A DNA stretch of 64,000 nucleotides from Clostridiales bacterium (GCA_017561715.1 JAFZBN010000018.1:248001-312000); one strand, 5' to 3'; shown: positions 16,673-27,032, counted from the first letter of the stretch. Program-made: numbers and translations. The notes: generated from the sequence alone by a model not told the origin.

Positions 16673-17353
16673 TTATTTCGCAAGTTTATATCCGATGCCC
16701 CATACCGTCTCGATAAATTCGGTATCCGTAAATTCCTTAAGTTTCTTTCTTATATTACTGATATGTACATTGATCGTCTTATCTTCACCGATATAGATCT
16801 CATTCCACGCGCAGTCGTAGATGTCCTGCTTCGTGAAAACGCGCTTCGGGTGCGATACCAGAAGTGCCAGGATCTGGAATTCTCTTTTGGTCAGCTGGAC
16901 TTCGTTATCGTTGACCATGACCGTGAACGATGTCTCGTCAAGTGTCAGTTCCTTATAGTTGAGCTGGCCGCCTGTCGCCTCTCCGCTCTTTTGGGAAACG
17001 CGGCGGATCTGTACGGCAACTCTCGCGAGGAGCTCCGGGATCTCAAACGGCTTCGTGATATAGTCCTCGGCGCCCGAGGTCAGCATCTCGACCTTGGTGT
17101 CCATCTCGTCTTTTGCGGAAACAACGATGACCGGCGTGTCCTTGATCGCCTTCATCTTCGGGAAAAGCTCATCTCCGCAAAGTCCCGGCAGCATCATGTC
17201 CATCAGGACCAGGTCGAAATCTTCTTTTTCGTAGTAAAGGAGCGCCTCTGTTCCGGAGAATGCCTGCTTGGTCTCGTAGCCTGCTTTTTTCAAAGCGTCC
17301 GCGATCAGGTGGTTGATCTCAGTGTTGTCTTCGATGATCAGTATCTTTTTCAT
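16673..17353 (-). CDS. OmpR-family response regulator of the ABC module
   Basis: A 226-residue DNA-binding regulator. The receiver domain has the acidic pair (IIEDN), phospho-acceptor Asp52 in LVLMDMMLPG, the conserved Thr/Ser (VVSAKDE) and Lys (ITKPFE). The C-terminal winged helix ends in the family motif ETVWGIGYKLAK. It heads the operon with the first ATPase-permease pair and is probably paired with the histidine kinase at 11126. The start is preceded by GAGGGT, and a TGGTATGAT extended -10 lies about 30 bases upstream. Confidence 0.94.
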   Translation of the reverse strand: MKKILIIEDNTEINHLIADALKKAGYETKQAFSGTEALLYYEKEDFDLVLMDMMLPGLCGDELFPKMKAIKDTPVIVVSAKDEMDTKVEMLTSGAEDYITKPFEIPELLARVAVQIRRVSQKSGEATGGQLNYKELTLDETSFTVMVNDNEVQLTKREFQILALLVSHPKRVFTKQDIYDCAWNEIYIGEDKTINVHISNIRKKLKEFTDTEFIETVWGIGYKLAK

Positions 17354-17440
17354 GTTATTACCCTCATTTATTCGCTTTTAATATCATACCATATTTTTGA
17401 TAATTTCTTACTGATTCGTTAGGAAAAGCACCTGTCCCGG

Positions 17441-17449
17441 TGATATAAT
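17441..17449 (+). promoter_or_regulatory. Extended -10 promoter of the phosphatase gene
   Basis: TGATATAAT (TGnTATAAT) lies 24 bases upstream of the phosphatase start; no good -35 is visible at the usual spacing, as expected for an extended -10 element. Confidence 0.5.
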
Positions 17450-17473
17450 CCTTTTCGGAAGGAAGGTAGCGCT

Positions 17474-18214
17474 ATGACATTCGATGAAAAGACCGGAAGG
17501 ATCCTGATCGAAGGACTCCATAACACCCGAGAACTGGGCGGCATGACCACTCAAGACGGAAAGACCACGGCGTTTCACCGTCTCATCCGTTCCGACGCGC
17601 CGGATCATCTAAGCGAAAACGCGATCTCTGCACTTTCCTCCTATCCCGTTGAGGTCGTGATCGATCTTCGTTCCGAAGACGAAGCGGAGAACCACCCGGA
17701 TTCGATCGTAAAGGACCCTCGCTTTACCTACTACAATATCCCGCTTCTTCGTATCAACGCGGACGACATCAATGACGGCGTCATCGTCGACACCATAAAG
17801 ACTTCCCTCGGACACCTTTACGTATGGATGTTTGAAAACTGCAAGCCGTATTTTGCGGAAGTCCTCCGTACGATCTTAAAAGAGCAGGGAAAGACGGTGC
17901 TTTTCCATTGTGCGCACGGAAAAGACAGGACCGGACTGATCACCGCGATCTTCTATCTTCTCTGCGATGTCGAAAGAAAAAAGATCATCGAAAACTACGC
18001 GGTCTCCTATGACTACGTAAAAGATCTCGTCGCGCCCCTGATCGCCAAGACCACGCCGAACGTCCATCACATCTACAAAAGCGACGCGTCAAACCTCGAA
18101 ATGCTCCTTAAGCACCTCGATGATAACTACAGCGGGGATGTGAGAGTTTTCCTTAGATCCTGTGGATTAAGTGATACCGAGATCGATTCCCTGAGGAAGA
18201 TACTTCTTCCGTAA
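17474..18214 (+). CDS. Tyrosine-protein phosphatase, DSP/Y_phosphatase3 family
   Basis: A 246-residue cytoplasmic phosphatase. The active-site loop is HCAHGKDRTG with catalytic Cys146 and Arg152 (C-x5-R). An N-terminal NTRELGG motif and IDLRSEDE segment are typical of the IphP/LipA-like bacterial family, whose members remove phosphate from protein tyrosines or phosphoinositides. There is no signal peptide. It is a single-gene transcript with its own promoter and a strong AAGGAAGG ribosome binding site. It is convergent with the lipoprotein gene 13 bases downstream. Substrate unknown. Confidence 0.88.
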   Translation: MTFDEKTGRILIEGLHNTRELGGMTTQDGKTTAFHRLIRSDAPDHLSENAISALSSYPVEVVIDLRSEDEAENHPDSIVKDPRFTYYNIPLLRINADDINDGVIVDTIKTSLGHLYVWMFENCKPYFAEVLRTILKEQGKTVLFHCAHGKDRTGLITAIFYLLCDVERKKIIENYAVSYDYVKDLVAPLIAKTTPNVHHIYKSDASNLEMLLKHLDDNYSGDVRVFLRSCGLSDTEIDSLRKILLP

Positions 18215-18227
18215 GTGCTTTTCGCGC

Positions 18228-19550
18228 TTAATCCTGCTTCAGGCTCATGGCGTTGATCGGGAAGCTGCCGTCTTCGTTTTTGTTTTCCTTATCGAACTCG
18301 ATCTTAAGTCTGTAAGTCTCACCGTCAACGGTGACCTCGAGTTCATATCCCATCTGATCCGCAAAAGGATACTGCGAAAGAACATCCCAGGATGATTCAT
18401 TCAGGCTCATATTGCTGCCGATACCGACCTTCTTTGACGAGTAGATATCGAAATGCACGAGCGTTCCCGTCCAGTCATCTTCGCCGTGGTAAACACCATA
18501 GACCGTGATGGAAAAGCCCTTGTAACGGATCAGGATATTGCGAAGTCCGTCTTCCATGTTTTCGGCCGGTTCCATGACCGGACCGCAGGAAACGGTCAGC
18601 GGATCGCCGAAGATCGAACTGAGCTGGAGCGGCGCGGCAGTATCACCGATACGCAAGGTCCTTCGGTTGTTGTAGTAAAGGTAAAGATCCGCCGTCTTCA
18701 GTTCATGCTCGATCGGATCGATGACAGAGATCACGTCCTGCGCATCAGATCTGAAACGCACCTGTCTGGAGCTTACGCGAAGATGGTTGTCGTAAACTTC
18801 CGGCTGCAGATACAAAAGGTTGGATGCGTCGATGGAGATCATCTCATAGTCGCTCTTGTCGGACTTGACGTTATGCGTATAGAAATGGATCATTTCCTTG
18901 CCCTTCTCACGAAGGATGTCCTCCGACTCAGGAAGCGGTTCTGTCGTTTCCGTATACGGAATGAGCGAGATCACGTCCGTCAGGTTTTCATTGGTATAGG
19001 CCTCGAAATAGTGGACCGAGAACGCGTAAAGATCCATGCAGCTCTTCGCCCAGGAACGGCTGAGGTACACGGTTCCGTCCGGCTTGGTCTGCAGATAGAA
19101 ATAGATCGGGGTCCCGGAGCGGCGGATACCCGTCGTCGTGACTTTGATCGGGACACAGCTCATGATCAGTTCGGAATAATCTTCCGCGTCGCCGGAGATC
19201 ATCGCCTCGAGAAGCCTTTTTTTCTCCGCGCCTTCGACGATCTCAAATGTCAGTACTCTGCCCTGATTCGGGATCATCTTCTGAAGCACGCTGATATACT
19301 CGTAATACTCCGAATACGTAAGTCCGTCCTTTTGCTCTTCCGGGATCGATTCAAAAAGAGATTCGGTCAGTGAGATGTCATCGAGTGAATCGGCCACGAT
19401 ACGTGCCATCTCCGGCACATCGATCGTTTTTTTCTTTAAGCCTTTTCCGGAACAGGACGTCAGCATCGTCGAAAAAACGCACAGCACGAGCATGACCGAA
19501 AAGTAACGGAGCCACGATCTCATGTGCAGTTTTTCCGAAAAGAGCTTCAT
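18228..19550 (-). CDS. Lipoprotein of unknown function
   Basis: A 440-residue exported lipoprotein. The signal peptide ends in the lipobox MLTSC (Cys near residue 33). No known enzymatic motif is visible. The body is mixed alpha/beta, with a middle part (about residues 70-180) resembling a helical bundle and a beta-rich C-terminal half. The start lies 2 bases after the rlmB stop, so it is probably co-transcribed with the cysS-mrnC-rlmB group, although a lipoprotein has no obvious link to that group. AAGGA lies 9 bases upstream of the ATG. Confidence 0.72.
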   Translation of the reverse strand: MKLFSEKLHMRSWLRYFSVMLVLCVFSTMLTSCSGKGLKKKTIDVPEMARIVADSLDDISLTESLFESIPEEQKDGLTYSEYYEYISVLQKMIPNQGRVLTFEIVEGAEKKRLLEAMISGDAEDYSELIMSCVPIKVTTTGIRRSGTPIYFYLQTKPDGTVYLSRSWAKSCMDLYAFSVHYFEAYTNENLTDVISLIPYTETTEPLPESEDILREKGKEMIHFYTHNVKSDKSDYEMISIDASNLLYLQPEVYDNHLRVSSRQVRFRSDAQDVISVIDPIEHELKTADLYLYYNNRRTLRIGDTAAPLQLSSIFGDPLTVSCGPVMEPAENMEDGLRNILIRYKGFSITVYGVYHGEDDWTGTLVHFDIYSSKKVGIGSNMSLNESSWDVLSQYPFADQMGYELEVTVDGETYRLKIEFDKENKNEDGSFPINAMSLKQD

Positions 19551-19552
19551 TT

Positions 19553-20446
19553 TCAGCTGTCCTTTCTTCTCTGCTTTACCGCCTCAAAAACAACGATTCC
19601 TGCTGCCACCGCAGCATTCAGACTGTTGACGGAACCCGCCATCGGGATCGACAGCAGGAAGTCACACTTGTCCTTAATGTTCTTGCTCATGCCCTCGCCT
19701 TCGGATCCGATGACGATCGCCATCGGCCCGGACCAGACATCGTCGAAGTACTGGTTCGTACCCTCCGCGTCGGTTCCGGCGATCCAGAAGCCCTTGTCCT
19801 TAAGTTCGAGGATCGTTCTGGAAAGGTTCGTAACTCTCGCGACCGGTACATACTCGATCGCGCCGGCAGATGCTTTTGCCACCATGGAATCCAGGCCGAT
19901 CGATCTGTGCTGGGGAATAATGACGCCCGTAACACCCGCCGCATCGGCAATACGAAGGATCGAACCGAGATTATAGGCATCCTTCAGTTCATCCAGGATC
20001 AGAAGGAGCGGGGCTTCGCCCTTCTCGGCCGCCTTTTCGAGCATCTCGTCGATCTCGACATACTCATGGCTTGCGACCTGGGCGATGACGCCCTGGTGAT
20101 TATGGGTCTGGCTCATCTCGTCAAGGCTTGCCTTCGGCACTTCCATGATCGGAATATGGAGCTCTTTTGCCATGTTGATGATCCTGGCCATCGTCGGATC
20201 CGGACGGGCATTCTCCTGCCTTGCGGCAACGTAGATCTTATTGAAAGTCCTGCCCGCGCGCATCGCTTCGAGAACGGGATTTCTTCCCTCGATACGATCG
20301 TCCGTCGGTGTCTTTTCTTCCTTTTCCGGTCTTCTGTCCGAAAAGCGCTCCGCCGAAGGGGCGCGCTTCGTCTTCGGTCCCATCGGCTTTTTGAAATCGT
20401 TTCTGTTTTCTCTCGGACTTCTCGGTCCCGGCTTAGCAGGTCTCAT
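19553..20446 (-). CDS. rlmB: 23S rRNA 2'-O-methyltransferase RlmB (TrmH/SpoU family)
   Basis: A SpoU-type knotted methyltransferase that methylates a guanosine ribose (G2251 in E. coli numbering) of 23S rRNA with SAM. A basic, disordered N-terminal extension (about residues 1-50) precedes the substrate-binding domain (EGRNPVLEAMRAGR). The three catalytic motifs are present: LDELKDAYNLGSILR, IGSEGEGM and IPMAGSVNSLNAAVA. The first ATG (20452) touches the ribosome binding site; the ATG at 20446 has AGGAG 6 bases upstream and is preferred. The order cysS-mrnC-rlmB is the conserved Bacillota arrangement, which supports the call. Confidence 0.93.
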   Translation of the reverse strand: MRPAKPGPRSPRENRNDFKKPMGPKTKRAPSAERFSDRRPEKEEKTPTDDRIEGRNPVLEAMRAGRTFNKIYVAARQENARPDPTMARIINMAKELHIPIMEVPKASLDEMSQTHNHQGVIAQVASHEYVEIDEMLEKAAEKGEAPLLLILDELKDAYNLGSILRIADAAGVTGVIIPQHRSIGLDSMVAKASAGAIEYVPVARVTNLSRTILELKDKGFWIAGTDAEGTNQYFDDVWSGPMAIVIGSEGEGMSKNIKDKCDFLLSIPMAGSVNSLNAAVAAGIVVFEAVKQRRKDS

Positions 20447-20457
20447 CGACATCTCCT

Positions 20458-20858
20458 TTACGCGCTTTCTTCCACTATCTCAATGATCCTTCGTATCAGT
20501 TCTTCCATTCGTTCTTCCTTGCCCGACAGATACAGATAACCGATCAGGGTCTCCAGACCAGTCGCGTACTTATAGTCCGCGGGGCTCGCGTTCTTTGCCA
20601 TGCTTCCCTGATGTCCGTTCTTGCCTCTCCGGAAGACATTCTGTTCTTCCTCGGAAAGCTCATCGTGCAGGACCCGGATCGCGTGTGCCTGCGCCGGGGC
20701 GCTAACATAACGCACTGCTTTTTTATGCAGTACCCCGGACTGTCCGCCGAAGCATGCGACGATGTGCATGCGGATGTGAAGCTCGTATACGGCATCGCCG
20801 ACATACGCCAGTACCGAGGTCGGCACCTCACGAATATCCTCCGGCGGGATCGGGATCA

Positions 20859-20862
<4 letters not shown>
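20458..20862 (-). CDS. mrnC: Mini-ribonuclease III
   Basis: A 134-residue RNase III-like dimer without a double-stranded RNA-binding domain; in Bacillus it trims the 23S rRNA precursor. The two halves of the RNase III catalytic site are seen as YVGDAVYELHIR and ATGLETLIGYLYL. The length is that of the family. The ATG overlaps the cysS stop (ATGA), consistent with translational coupling in the cysS-mrnC-rlmB operon. Confidence 0.94.
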
Positions 20863-22286
<1,424 letters not shown>

Positions 22287-22485
22287 GTTTTTTCCTCCAT
22301 GGTTTTCCGATCAAATTGAATTCTCAACCGGCGCAAAATACCGCCGGAAGTTGTGCCAAAGCTTCTCTTACTGCCCTGACACGCAGGTACAGACTGCACA
22401 ACATCGCTCGGGAGCGGCCGCGTTCGCGCCGATCCTGAACAGGAACTGTCTTACCGGAAGACTTGCGAAAACATGGTGAAAATTG
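22287..22485 (-). other. cysS leader region, no T-box seen
   Basis: Gene-free stretch. It holds the hairpin CCGGCG/CGCCGG (22326-22345), which has no U-tract, and GC-rich pairing segments further upstream. I looked for the T-box sequence and for a riboswitch and recognised none. Confidence 0.4.
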
Positions 22486-22523
22486 ACAAACAAAAGCGAG
22501 CCCGTCGACACAGGCTCACGCTT
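22486..22523 (-). terminator. Rho-independent terminator downstream of 6S RNA
   Basis: The hairpin AAGCGTGAGCC / GGCTCGCTT (one bulged base) runs into TTTTGTTTG on the minus strand. It lies between the probable 6S RNA and cysS and would stop readthrough from the former. Confidence 0.75.
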
Positions 22524-22579
22524 GAAAACCGGTTTTGAATCGTTTTTAAGACTCATTCTTCTTCCCGTTCTTTTTGTCG

Positions 22580-22768
22580 AAAATAAAAGCCCAAAACCGC
22601 GCCCACTTTTGACACCTAGCGATCGCCAGGTGGGTATCCTGCGGCAGTCTAAGATCTTCCTCTCGGGAGCGCTTCCGAAGAAGCGGTAAGGCTTGATCGT
22701 CTCTGCACCGACACCGGATTCCCGATTATGTCATGAAGGTTCAAAAACATGAGCATCAGCTTTAGGTT
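22580..22768 (-). ncRNA. ssrS: Probable 6S RNA (SsrS)
   Basis: A promoter-driven, non-coding segment of about 190 bases, the size of 6S RNA, which binds the SigA form of RNA polymerase. It folds as a long hairpin. The apical stem CGCUUC-UUCG-GAAGCG lies inside a UCGGGA/UCCCGA stem. On the 3' side of the open region a small hairpin forms (CACCUGGC...GCUAGGUG), nested in CCCAC/GUGGG and CCGC/GCGG pairings. This order (closing stem, CCGAGAGG, CUUAGACUGC, then the 3' bubble hairpin) parallels E. coli 6S RNA. The outermost stem is weakly defined (AAAGC/GCUUU). The ends are estimates. Confidence 0.62.
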
Positions 22769-22774
22769 GTCTTT

Positions 22775-22783
22775 ATTATACCA
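22775..22783 (-). promoter_or_regulatory. Extended -10 promoter of the probable 6S RNA
   Basis: On the minus strand TGGTATAAT (TGnTATAAT) with a weak TTCCCT at -35 spacing. Predicted start near 22768. No open frame follows, which argues for an RNA gene. Confidence 0.6.
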
Positions 22784-22849
22784 GTATACTTACAAAAAGG
22801 GAAGCGAAAAGGAATTACTAAACTGTAACAATTCCAAGGCGGAAGTGTA

Positions 22850-23587
22850 TCACGTTTCTACATTTTCACGATGTGTGGCGCACACCGCACCGACGACTGT
22901 CGCCGCCCCGTTTTCAAAAAGCACTTTCGCCGCTTCATGAAGTGTCGCCCCGGTCGTTAATACATCGTCCACCAGGAGGATATTCCACCCCGTGATGTCC
23001 CAAGTCTCATCGATCGCGTACGCGCCCTCCACATTCCTGCATCTTTCCATAGGTTCCGTGTATCTGCTCTGCTGTTTTGTGTGTCTGACCTTTCGTATAA
23101 CATTGTTACACAAAGGTACGTTAAGGTGCTCAGAAAGTCCTTTTGCCAGCACTTCCGCCTGATTATACCCTCTCTTTCGGAGGCGCTTTTCCGAAAGCGG
23201 AACGGGCACGACGGCATCCCACTTCACGGGAGTGTCTTTCGGAAATTCCCGGCCCATAAGTTCCGATAAAAGCTCCCCACAGTAAGTTTCCGAAAAGAAC
23301 TTGAGCCTTCTTACGAGGTCCGTTACCGGTGTTTCGTAATGGAAAAGCGCCCATACCGAAAACTCCGGGATCGGATCGTCACTATACGGCTCGGAAAGGC
23401 ATGGAAACCAGCGCTCCGTGGAAAGCCTCAGAGGAAGCTTGGAAAGGCATGAAGTACATATCTGGAGTTTTCTTGTCTCATTTCCACAGTTTCCATCTTC
23501 CACCAAGACCCGTCCGCAGATGACGCAGACAGACGGAAAAAGAAAGGACAGCGTCGCCTGAACTGCCTTTTTTATCGTCGTTTTCAT
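22850..23587 (-). CDS. comF: ComF-family phosphoribosyltransferase-like protein
   Basis: A protein of about 245 residues related to ComF, needed for DNA uptake in competent bacteria, but the family is also found in non-competent species. The N-terminal zinc-binding cysteines are CVICG and CTSC. The C-terminal phosphoribosyltransferase fold has the PRPP loop LLVDDVLTTGATL, and the conserved KRGYNQAE segment is present. Two adjacent ATGs (23590 and 23587) lie 5 and 8 bases after GGAGG; the second has the better spacing. It follows the RecD-like helicase gene on the same strand, so metK, the helicase and comF may be one transcript. Confidence 0.9.
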   Translation of the reverse strand: MKTTIKKAVQATLSFLFPSVCVICGRVLVEDGNCGNETRKLQICTSCLSKLPLRLSTERWFPCLSEPYSDDPIPEFSVWALFHYETPVTDLVRRLKFFSETYCGELLSELMGREFPKDTPVKWDAVVPVPLSEKRLRKRGYNQAEVLAKGLSEHLNVPLCNNVIRKVRHTKQQSRYTEPMERCRNVEGAYAIDETWDITGWNILLVDDVLTTGATLHEAAKVLFENGAATVVGAVCATHRENVET

Positions 23588-23642
23588 CATAGAAGCCTCC
23601 ATAATAAAGGATCTTTCGGCGCTCTATGAGATTGGGATGAGA

Positions 23643-25403
23643 TTACGATTCGATCTGATCTTCAAGGAAGATCTTAAGCGCGGTCTTTCTCGTTTCTGAA
23701 TATTGCGAGGAGATCATGAAAGAGATCGTCTTACGGTCTCCCACGATCCAGAGTTCATTCTTTGCACGTGTCACCGCCGTGTACAGAAGGTTCCGGTTAA
23801 AGATCGGGCCTCGTTCCGAAGGCAGTACCAGCAGGACCTTCTTCCACTCACCGCCCTGCGCCTTATGCACCGTAAGTGCGTACGCAAGCTCGAGATCCGT
23901 GAGGCGCTCGACAGGATACGAAGCCCTTCTTCCGTCATCGAAAAGGATGTCCAGCGGAAACTCCGAGGTCGGCGTGATCTCTCTTACGAATCCGATGTCT
24001 CCGTTAAAAACGCCTTCGCCTTCGGATCCGTCGGGTTCTTTACACAAGAGACGATAGTCGTTCTTGACCTGGATGACACGGTCTTCTTTTGAAAAGTATC
24101 TCGTTAAGCCCTCGCGGATACGGATCGCGGACGGGCGGCTGCCACGTCGGTTCGACGTCAGTTTCTGCATCATCTCATTGATGGAATCGGTACTGACAGG
24201 TCCGTTTCTTCTCGGGCAGAGGATCGCCATATCGCGCCACGCGTCGATATGACAGTCGGGATTATTCTTTCGGATCCACTCAGCGACATAGTCGAGGATC
24301 TCATTGGGTCTGGCACTGACAAAATGGATATCTGAAGCCTCATCCGGAAATTCCATTTCATTTCCGTGAAGGATGTTTGAAGCGTTCTTGACGATCATGC
24401 TGCTTCGGATCTGTCGGAAGTTTTCGACCAGCGTACAGACCGGAACTCTTCCAGATCCGATCAGATCGGCAAGGACTCGTCCCGCGCCTACCGACGGCAG
24501 CTGATGGGAATCGCCGACTAAAACGATGATCGCGTCGTCATCGACGGCTTCAAGGAACTGTGAAAAGATCACGCAGTCGATCATGCTCGCTTCGTCAATA
24601 AGGAATACTTTTCCCGGGTGATGATTGTTCTTCGTGTAGTAGAAATAACTTTCGTCCGAGTCCTCGTCATATGTCGCGCCGAGAAGACGGTGAAGTGTCT
24701 GCGCGGGAGCGTTCGTCACATCCCCCATCCTCTTTGCCGCCTTACCTGTCGGGGCGCAGCAGAAGACATGGTCGCTGTAGATGTTGAGATAATACTGATA
24801 GATCACGCGAAGGATCGTTGTCTTGCCGGTTCCCGGACCGCCATCGACGATGACGAAATTCTTACTGAGCGCCGTCCGGACGACTGCTTCCTGTTCTTTC
24901 GAAAGCTTGAATTCTTCGCCGACCTGCGTCCACCTCAGTGCTTTTTCCAGGATCGGCTCATTAACGGATCTGTCTTTAACGGCTTTTTTGAGACGCTGCG
25001 CGATCGCCGCTTCTGCTCTGATCGCCCGGTCATCGGCAACCCAGATCTCTTTTCCGGACTTGATCGCTCGTTCGAATTTCTTGTAAAAGCGGAGCTTCGA
25101 TTCTTTTGCGTCCCAGGAGCAAAGCGAGACCGTTCCCGCGTCCATCTGTTCCTGAAACCAGTTCGGAACGATGCTCTGAACGAAGGTCTTTCTGTATTCC
25201 ATGCACTCCGGCTTTCCTTTGTATTCACAGAAGAAGCAGGGCGCCTGAAAATCGGTGGAAAACCACGCGTTTTTCAAGATCTTCTCGCCTTCTTCTTTCC
25301 ATGACGACATCGGCAAAAACGTATGACCGTTTTTGCCGAGGATCCGCTCGAATGAACGCATCAGTTCATTCGTTACAAAATGATCCAGACACATTCCTTC
25401 CAT
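23643..25403 (-). CDS. RecD-like superfamily 1 DNA helicase
   Basis: A 586-residue 5'-3' type helicase. Walker A is GGPGTGKTTILR (residues 188-199), motif Ia APTGKAAKRM, motif II DEASMID, motif III VGDSHQLPSVG, and motif VI ALTVHKAQGGEW followed by LYTAVTRAK. The length is closer to classical RecD than to RecD2 (about 740), and no RecB or RecC is encoded here; the organism has AddAB (50034-57280). The N-terminal region holds a cysteine cluster, C56-x2-C59-x7-C67, that could bind zinc or an Fe-S cluster. A GGAG site lies upstream of the ATG. Probably acts alone in repair. Confidence 0.88.
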   Translation of the reverse strand: MEGMCLDHFVTNELMRSFERILGKNGHTFLPMSSWKEEGEKILKNAWFSTDFQAPCFFCEYKGKPECMEYRKTFVQSIVPNWFQEQMDAGTVSLCSWDAKESKLRFYKKFERAIKSGKEIWVADDRAIRAEAAIAQRLKKAVKDRSVNEPILEKALRWTQVGEEFKLSKEQEAVVRTALSKNFVIVDGGPGTGKTTILRVIYQYYLNIYSDHVFCCAPTGKAAKRMGDVTNAPAQTLHRLLGATYDEDSDESYFYYTKNNHHPGKVFLIDEASMIDCVIFSQFLEAVDDDAIIVLVGDSHQLPSVGAGRVLADLIGSGRVPVCTLVENFRQIRSSMIVKNASNILHGNEMEFPDEASDIHFVSARPNEILDYVAEWIRKNNPDCHIDAWRDMAILCPRRNGPVSTDSINEMMQKLTSNRRGSRPSAIRIREGLTRYFSKEDRVIQVKNDYRLLCKEPDGSEGEGVFNGDIGFVREITPTSEFPLDILFDDGRRASYPVERLTDLELAYALTVHKAQGGEWKKVLLVLPSERGPIFNRNLLYTAVTRAKNELWIVGDRKTISFMISSQYSETRKTALKIFLEDQIES

Positions 25404-25434
25404 GTATAGCTCCGAGAGTGGTTAATGCTTGATC

Positions 25435-26634
25435 TTAAAGACCTGCTTTTGCCTTAAGGATCTCTGCCTTATCTGTCTTCTCCCACGGGAAGCCCGCGTC
25501 GTTTCTGCCGAAATGGCCGTAAGCTGCGGTTGCCTTATAGATCGGGCGGCGCAGATCAAGATCACGGATGATCGCTGCCGGACGAAGATCGAATACTTCG
25601 TTAACGATCTCGGTGATCTTTTCATCAGAGATCTTACCGGAACCGAATGTATCTACCATGACAGATACCGGGCGAGCAACACCGATCGCGTAAGCGAACT
25701 GGATCTCGCACTCATCAGCAATACCGGAAGCAACGATATTCTTTGCAATGTAACGAGCAGCGTATGCCGCGGAACGGTCTACCTTCGTCGGGTCCTTACC
25801 GGAGAAAGCTCCGCCGCCGTGACGAGCGTATCCGCCGTATGTATCAACGATGATCTTTCTGCCCGTAAGACCGCTGTCGCCCTGCGGACCGCCGACTACA
25901 AAACGTCCTGTCGGGTTGATGAAGATCTTTGTGTTCTCATCGACAAACTCCTTCGGCAGAACCGGATAGATGACCAGTTCTTTTACCTTGGAAGCAAGTT
26001 CTTCGTAAGATACGGAATCCTTGTGCTGTGTAGAGATAACAACAGCTTCGATTCTCTTCGGTGTTCTTCCGTCATACTCGATCGTAACCTGGCTCTTTCC
26101 GTCCGGACGGAGAAAATCAACAAGACCTTCTTTTCTGACCTGTGTCAGACGACGTGTCAGCTTATGTGCCAGAGAGATCGGAAGCGGCATCAACTCTTCG
26201 GTATCGTTATTTGCGTAACCGAACATCATGCCCTGGTCGCCGGCACCTGTATCGAGCTCACTCTCATCGGTGTGCTCTCTCTTTTCAAGGGAGCAGTTAA
26301 CGCCCTGAGCGATATCCGGAGACTGCTCGTCGATCGATGTCATGATCGCGCATGTCTTATAGTCAAATCCGGAATCACTTCCGTCATAGCCGATCTCCTT
26401 GACAGTGTCACGAACGATCGACGGAATATCTACATAAGCGCTTGTTGTGATCTCACCCATAACGAAGACCATACCTGTCGTACAGGTCGTCTCACAGGCA
26501 ACACGTGCCATCGGGTCGTCAGTAAGGATCGCGTCAAGGACCGCGTCGGAGATCTGATCGCAGATCTTATCCGGATGTCCTTCCGTTACGGATTCGGATG
26601 TAAAAAGCCATTTGCCCTGTCTGTTTCTGTCCAT
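25435..26634 (-). CDS. metK: S-adenosylmethionine synthetase
   Basis: Makes S-adenosylmethionine from methionine and ATP. The signature motifs are [12 protein letters not shown] and [12 protein letters not shown], with [15 protein letters not shown] further on. The frame start at 26682 runs into the leader. The ATG at 26634 follows AGGAGG with 6 bases spacing and gives 399 residues, the normal size. Transcription is controlled by an S-box (SAM-I) riboswitch and terminator directly upstream, so high SAM should switch the gene off. RecD-like helicase and comF genes follow on the same strand. Confidence 0.98.
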   Translation of the reverse strand: MDRNRQGKWLFTSESVTEGHPDKICDQISDAVLDAILTDDPMARVACETTCTTGMVFVMGEITTSAYVDIPSIVRDTVKEIGYDGSDSGFDYKTCAIMTSIDEQSPDIAQGVNCSLEKREHTDESELDTGAGDQGMMFGYANNDTEELMPLPISLAHKLTRRLTQVRKEGLVDFLRPDGKSQVTIEYDGRTPKRIEAVVISTQHKDSVSYEELASKVKELVIYPVLPKEFVDENTKIFINPTGRFVVGGPQGDSGLTGRKIIVDTYGGYARHGGGAFSGKDPTKVDRSAAYAARYIAKNIVASGIADECEIQFAYAIGVARPVSVMVDTFGSGKISDEKITEIVNEVFDLRPAAIIRDLDLRRPIYKATAAYGHFGRNDAGFPWEKTDKAEILKAKAGL

Positions 26635-26653
26635 AAAGAACCTCCTAAAGTTA

Positions 26654-26818
26654 AGTAAAATAAAAACCTTTCCCGAAATCATCAGAGGAAAGGTTTTGAT
26701 AAATCATATAAACTATCCTCATCTTTCAGGTCACACCTGCTGGATTTGGCACCGCTGCTTTACCGCGGTTGCCGGACTTCATAGGGCCAGATCCCTCCGT
26801 CACTCTTGATAAGAGATG
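26654..26818 (-). promoter_or_regulatory. SAM-I (S-box) riboswitch with terminator, metK leader
   Basis: On the minus strand the aptamer runs about 26818-26717. It contains CTTATCAAGAG, GAGGGATCTGGCCC, TGAAGTCCGGCAACC, GGTGCCAAATCCAGCAGG and GACCTGAAAGATGAG, the classic S-box consensus elements in order. The expression platform is a terminator hairpin AAAACCTTTCC / GGAAAGGTTTT (26664-26697) with a following T-rich run, 20-30 bases before the metK ribosome binding site. SAM binding should favour the terminator. Confidence 0.95.
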
Positions 26819-26837
26819 CATTTCAGTTGTTGGCAGT

Positions 26838-26866
26838 ATGATACCACTCGCTCCCCCTCTTGGCAA
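26838..26866 (-). promoter_or_regulatory. SigA-type promoter of metK
   Basis: On the minus strand TTGCCA (26861-26866) and TATCAT (26838-26843) are separated by 17 bases; the -10 is also preceded by TG (TGGTATCAT). Transcription would start just before the riboswitch aptamer. Confidence 0.65.
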
Positions 26867-27032
26867 GGCATTTTTCGATCTGTTTTTTCGTAATTTTTTA
26901 AGACCTCGAAGCGGCAGGCATCTCCGCGTAAAAAGTCGTAATCCTGGTAGTTTTTGCAACTTTTTGTCGGGTTTTTCAAAGCTTCTTTCTGCTTTAATTG
27001 ACTCACATCACGGCAAGGAGGTTAGGAAAACA

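Noticed and set aside
17424..17436. Thirteen-base match AAAAGCACCTGTC also found at 62060-62072
   Set aside because: Only two copies, different contexts, no inverted repeat; may be chance.
22287..22580. T-box riboswitch ahead of cysS
   Set aside because: The conserved T-box sequence and the specifier/antiterminator layout were not found; only a generic hairpin is present.
24618..25304. Long plus-strand frames opposite the RecD-like and metK genes
   Set aside because: Shadow frames created by the codon bias of the real genes; no motif or ribosome binding site.
26769..27032. Longer N-terminus for the TadZ-like protein
   Set aside because: It would run through the metK riboswitch and promoter on the other strand and has no ribosome binding site; ATG 27033 has one.
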